Positions 31,062 to 34,617 of a DNA stretch of 34,617 nucleotides are shown here, in pieces. A program made the position numbers and the translations under genes. The DNA is taken from NCBI GenBank assembly GCA_964426815.1, contig CAYRRZ010000008.1, forward strand, positions 1 to 34,617, given 5' to 3'. The notes beneath the pieces are model-generated. The model was given only the letters and a program-made list of their open reading frames with translations. It ran no database searches and was not told the DNA's origin. This DNA comes from JADZEJ01 sp964426815 (GTDB taxonomy: Bacteria; Patescibacteriota; Patescibacteriia; 2-12-FULL-60-25). The stretch's first letter is position 1; every line of letters starts with the position of its first letter.

Positions 31062-33530
31062 CCCGCTCTTGCTTGCGGTAAGCGAGATCTTCTTTTTATT
31101 GGGTTTTTCTGCCAGAAGACGACTGATGAGGGCGGTTACTTCACGTTCAATCAAGTGACGGATGGCGCGAGCGCCTTCTTCTTCGGGCATTGGACGTTCA
31201 GATAACCATTCAATAACATCGTCACCAGCTGTCCAAGCAATATGCTGGGCTTGCTCAACGCGTTCTAAAATTGTATTTAGTTCACGGCGCAAAATTGAGC
31301 GCAAAACGTGTTTGTCTAATGGCTTAAAGACAACGATACGATCAAGACGATTTAAGAGTTCGGGGCGAAAACGTTGTTTGAGTTCTTCTTTGACTTCATT
31401 CGAGAAGGTGCTGTTTTCATTCGCAAAGCCGAGAGACTTCATGCCTAAGCGTTCACTGCCAGCATTTGAGGTAATGATGATATAGCTGTGGCGAAAGGGG
31501 ATGTGACGACCGGTTCCATCGCTTAATTTTCCATCTTCAAGAATTTGAAGAAGGACATTCTGCACATCTGGATGTGCTTTTTCAAATTCATCAAATAAGA
31601 CGACGCTGTGTGGGCGTTTACGGATTGCATCGGTGAATTTATTGCTATCACGATAGCCAACATAACCCGCAGGTGAGCCGACAAGTTTGGCGACGCTATG
31701 ACCTTCGGAGAATTCGGACATGTCGATTTTGACCAAGGCATCTTCGCGACCGAATAAGAGCTTGGCTAAGCGACGTGCCATTTCGGTTTTACCGGTTCCA
31801 GATGGGCCCACAAAGAGCATAGCTGCCTTTGGGCGAGCGGGATCACCAAAACCAAGTCGTGAACGGGTTACAACGTCTGCGAGAGCATCAATTGCTTCGT
31901 CCTGACCAAAGATGGTTTCTTGCAAAGCAGCGCGTAAGCCATGAAGTTGTTCGCGATCGGTGGCTAAGATTGAACTGAGGGTAGCGCCTGTCATGCGGGC
32001 GATAATGCCGGCAACATCAATACCCGTAACTTTGAGCGTGTCTTTGGCGCGTTTTTGATCAATCGCTTTTTGAAGATTTTCAGCTTGCGTTTGCAATTCT
32101 TGAATTTCTTTTGCCGCAGCTTCGGCGGCCGGGAGATTATTGGTACGCACGGCTTCTTGTTTGTGTTCTTCTGCGGCAGAAATAGCCAAACTTAAGGTCG
32201 CGAGTCGTTCGCGTTCTTCTGAAACGGAGCGCTTGGCAATCACGCTTGCTGCGGCTTCATCGATCAAGTCAACGGCTTTATCTGGAAAATAGCGATCGGT
32301 AAGATAGCGTTCAGCTAAACGAACGGCCGTTGGAACCACGTCTTCGGCGTATTCAACGCGATGATGCTTCGCATAGCTTGGGAGTAAGCCTTCCAAGATA
32401 CGAATGGTTGCTTCGGGTGTTGGTTCTTCGACGGCGATTGGTTGAAAACGACGTTCGAGGGCAGCATCTGGCTCAATGTGTTTTTTGTACTCTGCCCAGG
32501 TGGTTGCGCCGACGCAGCGAATTTCACCGCGCGCTAAAGCTGGTTTGAGAATATTAGCTGCATCAAGTGAGCCTGAGGTTGAACCAGCGCCAACGATATT
32601 ATGAACTTCATCAATAAATAAGATGACATTTGGGTCGGCTTTAGCTTCGTCGATAATTTGCTTGAGGCGACCTTCAAATTCACCACGATACATGGTGCCG
32701 GCAACGGTCATGGCTAAATCTAAAGAGAGAAGACGCTTGCCATAAAGCGCTTCTGGGACATCGCCATCAGCGAGACGCTTGGCGAGACCTTCGACAATTG
32801 CGGTTTTACCTACACCTGGTTCACCCAATAAAATTGGATTGTTTTTGGTACGGCGACACAGGATTTGAATCACGCGTTCTAATTCAGATTCGCGGCCGAT
32901 CACAGGGTCGAGTTGTTCGGCGATGTGAGGACGAGTTAATTCATGGGTAAACGCATCTAAAGCGGAGGCTGGTTGTCCGCGTTTGCCGGTAGCGCGTGGA
33001 TCGCCCATCGGTGGTTGTTGTGGTTGGATTGGATCTTCGCCTTCTTGGGATGATTCGAGTTGTTCGGCAATTTCTGGAAAGCGGGAAGTTGATTTCAATA
33101 CGGTCGTGATTTGTTCACGCATTTCTAAGACATTGATTTTTTCTTCACGAAGATATTTTTCAACGACGCTGGCATCACCATCGAGCAAGGCAAATAAAAG
33201 ATGCTCGGTGCCGACATATTTATGTTCATGCAAATGTGCGGTCAAAACACATTTTTCAATAATTTTTTTGACGGCTGGTGATAAATCAGGGGTCACGATA
33301 TGTGCCGCAGGTGCTGGAAAACCACGAAAGGCTTTTTCGGTTTTATCGGTCGTGACTTTTTGTTTGGCGAGAATCTCGGCAGCGATTGAGCCTTTTTCAT
33401 GCATCAATCCAACTAAAAGATCGCCGGGTTCAACGGTGTCGCGTCCATTCATGATGGTAAAAGACAGCGCCTTTTGGAGGGCTTCTTTGAGATGGGCGGT
33501 GAAGCGGTCGATCAAGTCAGGGCTAATCAT
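31047..33530 (-). CDS. clpC: ATP-dependent Clp unfoldase, ClpC type
   Basis: 827 aa from ATG 33530. The double Clp N repeat (about 1-145) is followed by AAA1 with Walker A GEPGVGKT (236-243) and Walker B LFIDEVH, a short coiled middle domain (about 437-495), and AAA2 with GPSGTGKT (575-582) and VVLFDEFEKA (Asp647, Glu648). A LGF tripeptide (MKSLGFANE) sits where ClpC/ClpA bind ClpP, so it is a ClpP partner rather than the disaggregase ClpB, which also has a longer middle domain. It feeds unfolded proteins to ClpP. An ORF extension upstream to 33590 enters the REP element and is rejected. No SD and no CIRCE operator seen. Confidence 0.9.
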   Translation of the reverse strand: MISPDLIDRFTAHLKEALQKALSFTIMNGRDTVEPGDLLVGLMHEKGSIAAEILAKQKVTTDKTEKAFRGFPAPAAHIVTPDLSPAVKKIIEKCVLTAHLHEHKYVGTEHLLFALLDGDASVVEKYLREEKINVLEMREQITTVLKSTSRFPEIAEQLESSQEGEDPIQPQQPPMGDPRATGKRGQPASALDAFTHELTRPHIAEQLDPVIGRESELERVIQILCRRTKNNPILLGEPGVGKTAIVEGLAKRLADGDVPEALYGKRLLSLDLAMTVAGTMYRGEFEGRLKQIIDEAKADPNVILFIDEVHNIVGAGSTSGSLDAANILKPALARGEIRCVGATTWAEYKKHIEPDAALERRFQPIAVEEPTPEATIRILEGLLPSYAKHHRVEYAEDVVPTAVRLAERYLTDRYFPDKAVDLIDEAAASVIAKRSVSEERERLATLSLAISAAEEHKQEAVRTNNLPAAEAAAKEIQELQTQAENLQKAIDQKRAKDTLKVTGIDVAGIIARMTGATLSSILATDREQLHGLRAALQETIFGQDEAIDALADVVTRSRLGFGDPARPKAAMLFVGPSGTGKTEMARRLAKLLFGREDALVKIDMSEFSEGHSVAKLVGSPAGYVGYRDSNKFTDAIRKRPHSVVLFDEFEKAHPDVQNVLLQILEDGKLSDGTGRHIPFRHSYIIITSNAGSERLGMKSLGFANENSTFSNEVKEELKQRFRPELLNRLDRIVVFKPLDKHVLRSILRRELNTILERVEQAQHIAWTAGDDVIEWLSERPMPEEEGARAIRHLIEREVTALISRLLAEKPNKKKISLTASKSGLKLR

Positions 33531-33584
33531 AGGAGTTGTTTCAGAAATGAAATTTTTTTTGCTGCGGAACTCGTTACCATCCGG

Positions 33585-33656
33585 CGTCATTCCCGCGCAG
33601 GCGGGAATCCACCGGTCGGCCGAAGGGGATGGATTCCCGCCTGCGCGGGAATGACG
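33585..33656. repeat. REP-type palindromic element (two 27-bp inverted arms)
   Basis: Left arm 33585-33611 and right arm 33630-33656 are perfect reverse complements. Each arm is itself a palindrome, with ATTCCCGC and GCGGGAAT around GCAG. An 18-nt GC-rich centre separates them. This sequence type is a widespread REP/BIME-like repeat, often read in frame as RHSRAGGNP. It is far more GC-rich than its surroundings and lies between htpX and clpC, 55 nt upstream of the clpC start. No REP transposase is in the window. Confidence 0.85.
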
Positions 33657-33711
33657 CGGTTTTGCTATACATGTCGTCTCGACCGGAGTAGGCGCGAAGT
33701 GGAGAGATCTT

Positions 33712-34614
33712 CTAGGTTTTTCCGATCATTCCTCGGAGTTTGCTGATGCGATCTTCGATGGGGGGATGAGTGGAAAATAGACCGGCAATTTTTTGGGACA
33801 TGCCTTGTTTGGTTGGGGCGGAGATCCAAAGGTGATTGGTGGCGCTCGAAGTTTTTGTCATCGGGATGTTTGCGTCTCGGATTTTTTCTAAGGCTTGAGC
33901 CAGACCTTCAGGATAGCGTGTGAGGAGGGCGCCGCTGGCATCAGCGAGGTATTCTCGACGACGCGAGATTGCGAGTTTCATTAATTCTCCGATAATGGGG
34001 GAGAGGATGATGAAGACGATACCGAGAATGGCGAATAATCCGCCTACATCACTTTTATCATTGCTGCGACGACGACCGCCCAGACCAAAACGGAGAAAAC
34101 CGTCACCGATAAGCGAAATAGCACCCACTAACACAACGGCGAGCATCATGACGCGAATATCGTAATTGCCGATATGGCTCATTTCATGAGCAATGACGCC
34201 TTCGAGTTCGATTTTGTTTAAGCGTTCGAGTAAGCCAGTGGTTACGGCAATCGAGGCATGTTCCGGATCACGGCCGGTGGCAAAGGCATTTGGGGCATCA
34301 TCTTCGATGAGGTAGACGCGTGGACGAGGAATGCCTGCGGTAATCGCCAGATTATCTACGACATTCCACAGCTGCGGTAATTGATCATGACTTGTGAGTT
34401 CGACTGCTCCGCTACTCGATAGAGCGATCTTGTCGCCAGCAAACCATGAAACCAAGGTCATTCCCAAAGAGACGCAAAGCGCAAACACGAGCCCAAAGGG
34501 GCCCGTGTCTGAAAGCAGATATCCATAGACCCAACCTACGGCGGCGAGCAGTCCCGTGACACCGAGGATGAGAAGCCAGGATTTGCGTCGATTTGCATCG
34601 ATTTGGGCGTACAT
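33712..34614 (-). CDS. htpX: Membrane zinc metalloprotease HtpX
   Basis: 300 aa, complete: the start MYAQIDANRRKS is typical. HtpX is a membrane protease of envelope protein quality control. Two N-terminal membrane helices (about 13-34 and 38-58), then the M48 peptidase domain: zinc motif HEMSH (143-147) and the later Glu in RREYLADASGALLTRYP (about 218-220). Two further hydrophobic segments (about 153-173 and 188-210) flank the domain, and the THPPIEDRI motif lies near the C-terminus. The start is 3 nt from the right edge, so the promoter is outside the window. The 181 nt between htpX and clpC hold only the REP element and short spacers. Confidence 0.93.
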   Translation of the reverse strand: MYAQIDANRRKSWLLILGVTGLLAAVGWVYGYLLSDTGPFGLVFALCVSLGMTLVSWFAGDKIALSSSGAVELTSHDQLPQLWNVVDNLAITAGIPRPRVYLIEDDAPNAFATGRDPEHASIAVTTGLLERLNKIELEGVIAHEMSHIGNYDIRVMMLAVVLVGAISLIGDGFLRFGLGGRRRSNDKSDVGGLFAILGIVFIILSPIIGELMKLAISRRREYLADASGALLTRYPEGLAQALEKIRDANIPMTKTSSATNHLWISAPTKQGMSQKIAGLFSTHPPIEDRISKLRGMIGKT

Positions 34615-34617
34615 TGT

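Noticed and set aside
33531..33590. N-terminal extension of ClpC to 33590
   Set aside because: It reads into the REP element and is not part of the Clp N domain, which begins at MISPDLIDRF.
31047..33590. Calling the Clp gene clpB
   Set aside because: The middle domain is short and an LGF ClpP-binding tripeptide is present, both of the ClpC type.
1..34617. CRISPR arrays, tRNA, rRNA, phage integrase or IS transposase
   Set aside because: Looked for regular short repeats, tRNA ends and transposase motifs by eye on both strands; none seen.
1..34617. TGA recoding as in Gracilibacteria/Absconditabacteria
   Set aside because: TGA ends several conserved genes (for example at 17074-17076) and conserved tryptophans are TGG.

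Overview
The window looks like chromosomal DNA of a Patescibacteria (Candidate Phyla Radiation) bacterium, probably of the Parcubacteria/Paceibacteria side. This is an inference from gene content, not from a marker gene. The clues are four proteins built on a two-helix type IV secretion (VirB2/TrbC-like) pilin module of the kind common in that radiation, a giant surface protein made of prealbumin-like repeats, compact operons with overlapping or abutting genes, and many genes without Shine-Dalgarno (SD) sites. TGA is used as a normal stop codon, so this is not a TGA-recoding lineage. No rRNA, tRNA or CRISPR was found. Two runs of exactly 100 N (6598-6697, 16048-16147) are assembly gaps of unknown true length; each interrupts a gene and each seems to hide roughly 190 codons.

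Layout, left to right. 1-2417: the tail of a + strand gene, two lone hypothetical genes on the minus strand, a + strand transcription unit with a doubtful small ORF, and an EVE-domain protein. 2415-4012: glycosyltransferase and VOC/glyoxalase pair (minus). 4174-8003: a heterodimeric ABC exporter (two half-transporters, one with a degenerate ATP site) followed by a nitrilase-family amidohydrolase (plus), abutting a small Cdd1/HhH gene (minus). 8358-13391: a 1264-residue secreted repeat protein and a CAP-domain membrane protein, both minus. 13564-16222: a hypothetical acidic protein and RecG helicase (plus, RecG interrupted by a gap). 16292-17060: a small hypothetical protein and MscL (plus). 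17074-34614: a long minus-strand block, read from the right as HtpX, ClpC, a 1090-residue membrane-anchored coiled-coil protein, a TolB-like propeller, a DsbA-like oxidoreductase, three pilin-module proteins with C-terminal wall-hydrolase-like domains (C39 peptidase-like, NlpC/P60-like, GH73 glucosaminidase-like), RadA, and a fourth pilin-module protein with an alpha/beta hydrolase.

The most interesting system is 17074-31022. Four paralogues share signal peptide, an IPGL motif and a two-helix pilin module, but each carries a different hydrolase domain. They are co-transcribed with a thiol oxidase that would make the disulfides of their Cys-rich parts and with a possible VirB6-like or scaffold membrane protein. 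A reasonable inference is an envelope-anchored or pilus-displayed set of cell-wall hydrolases, for remodelling the cell's own wall or for attacking or attaching to a host cell.

A second theme is gene expression. At least six genes have a -10 box ending only 6-10 nt before the start codon and no SD, which suggests leaderless mRNAs. A different set of lone hypothetical genes has TTGACA-17 promoters, clear SD sites and intrinsic terminators. In two of that set the reading frame runs through the terminator hairpin and the stop codon lies beyond the T tract, which predicts non-stop mRNAs.
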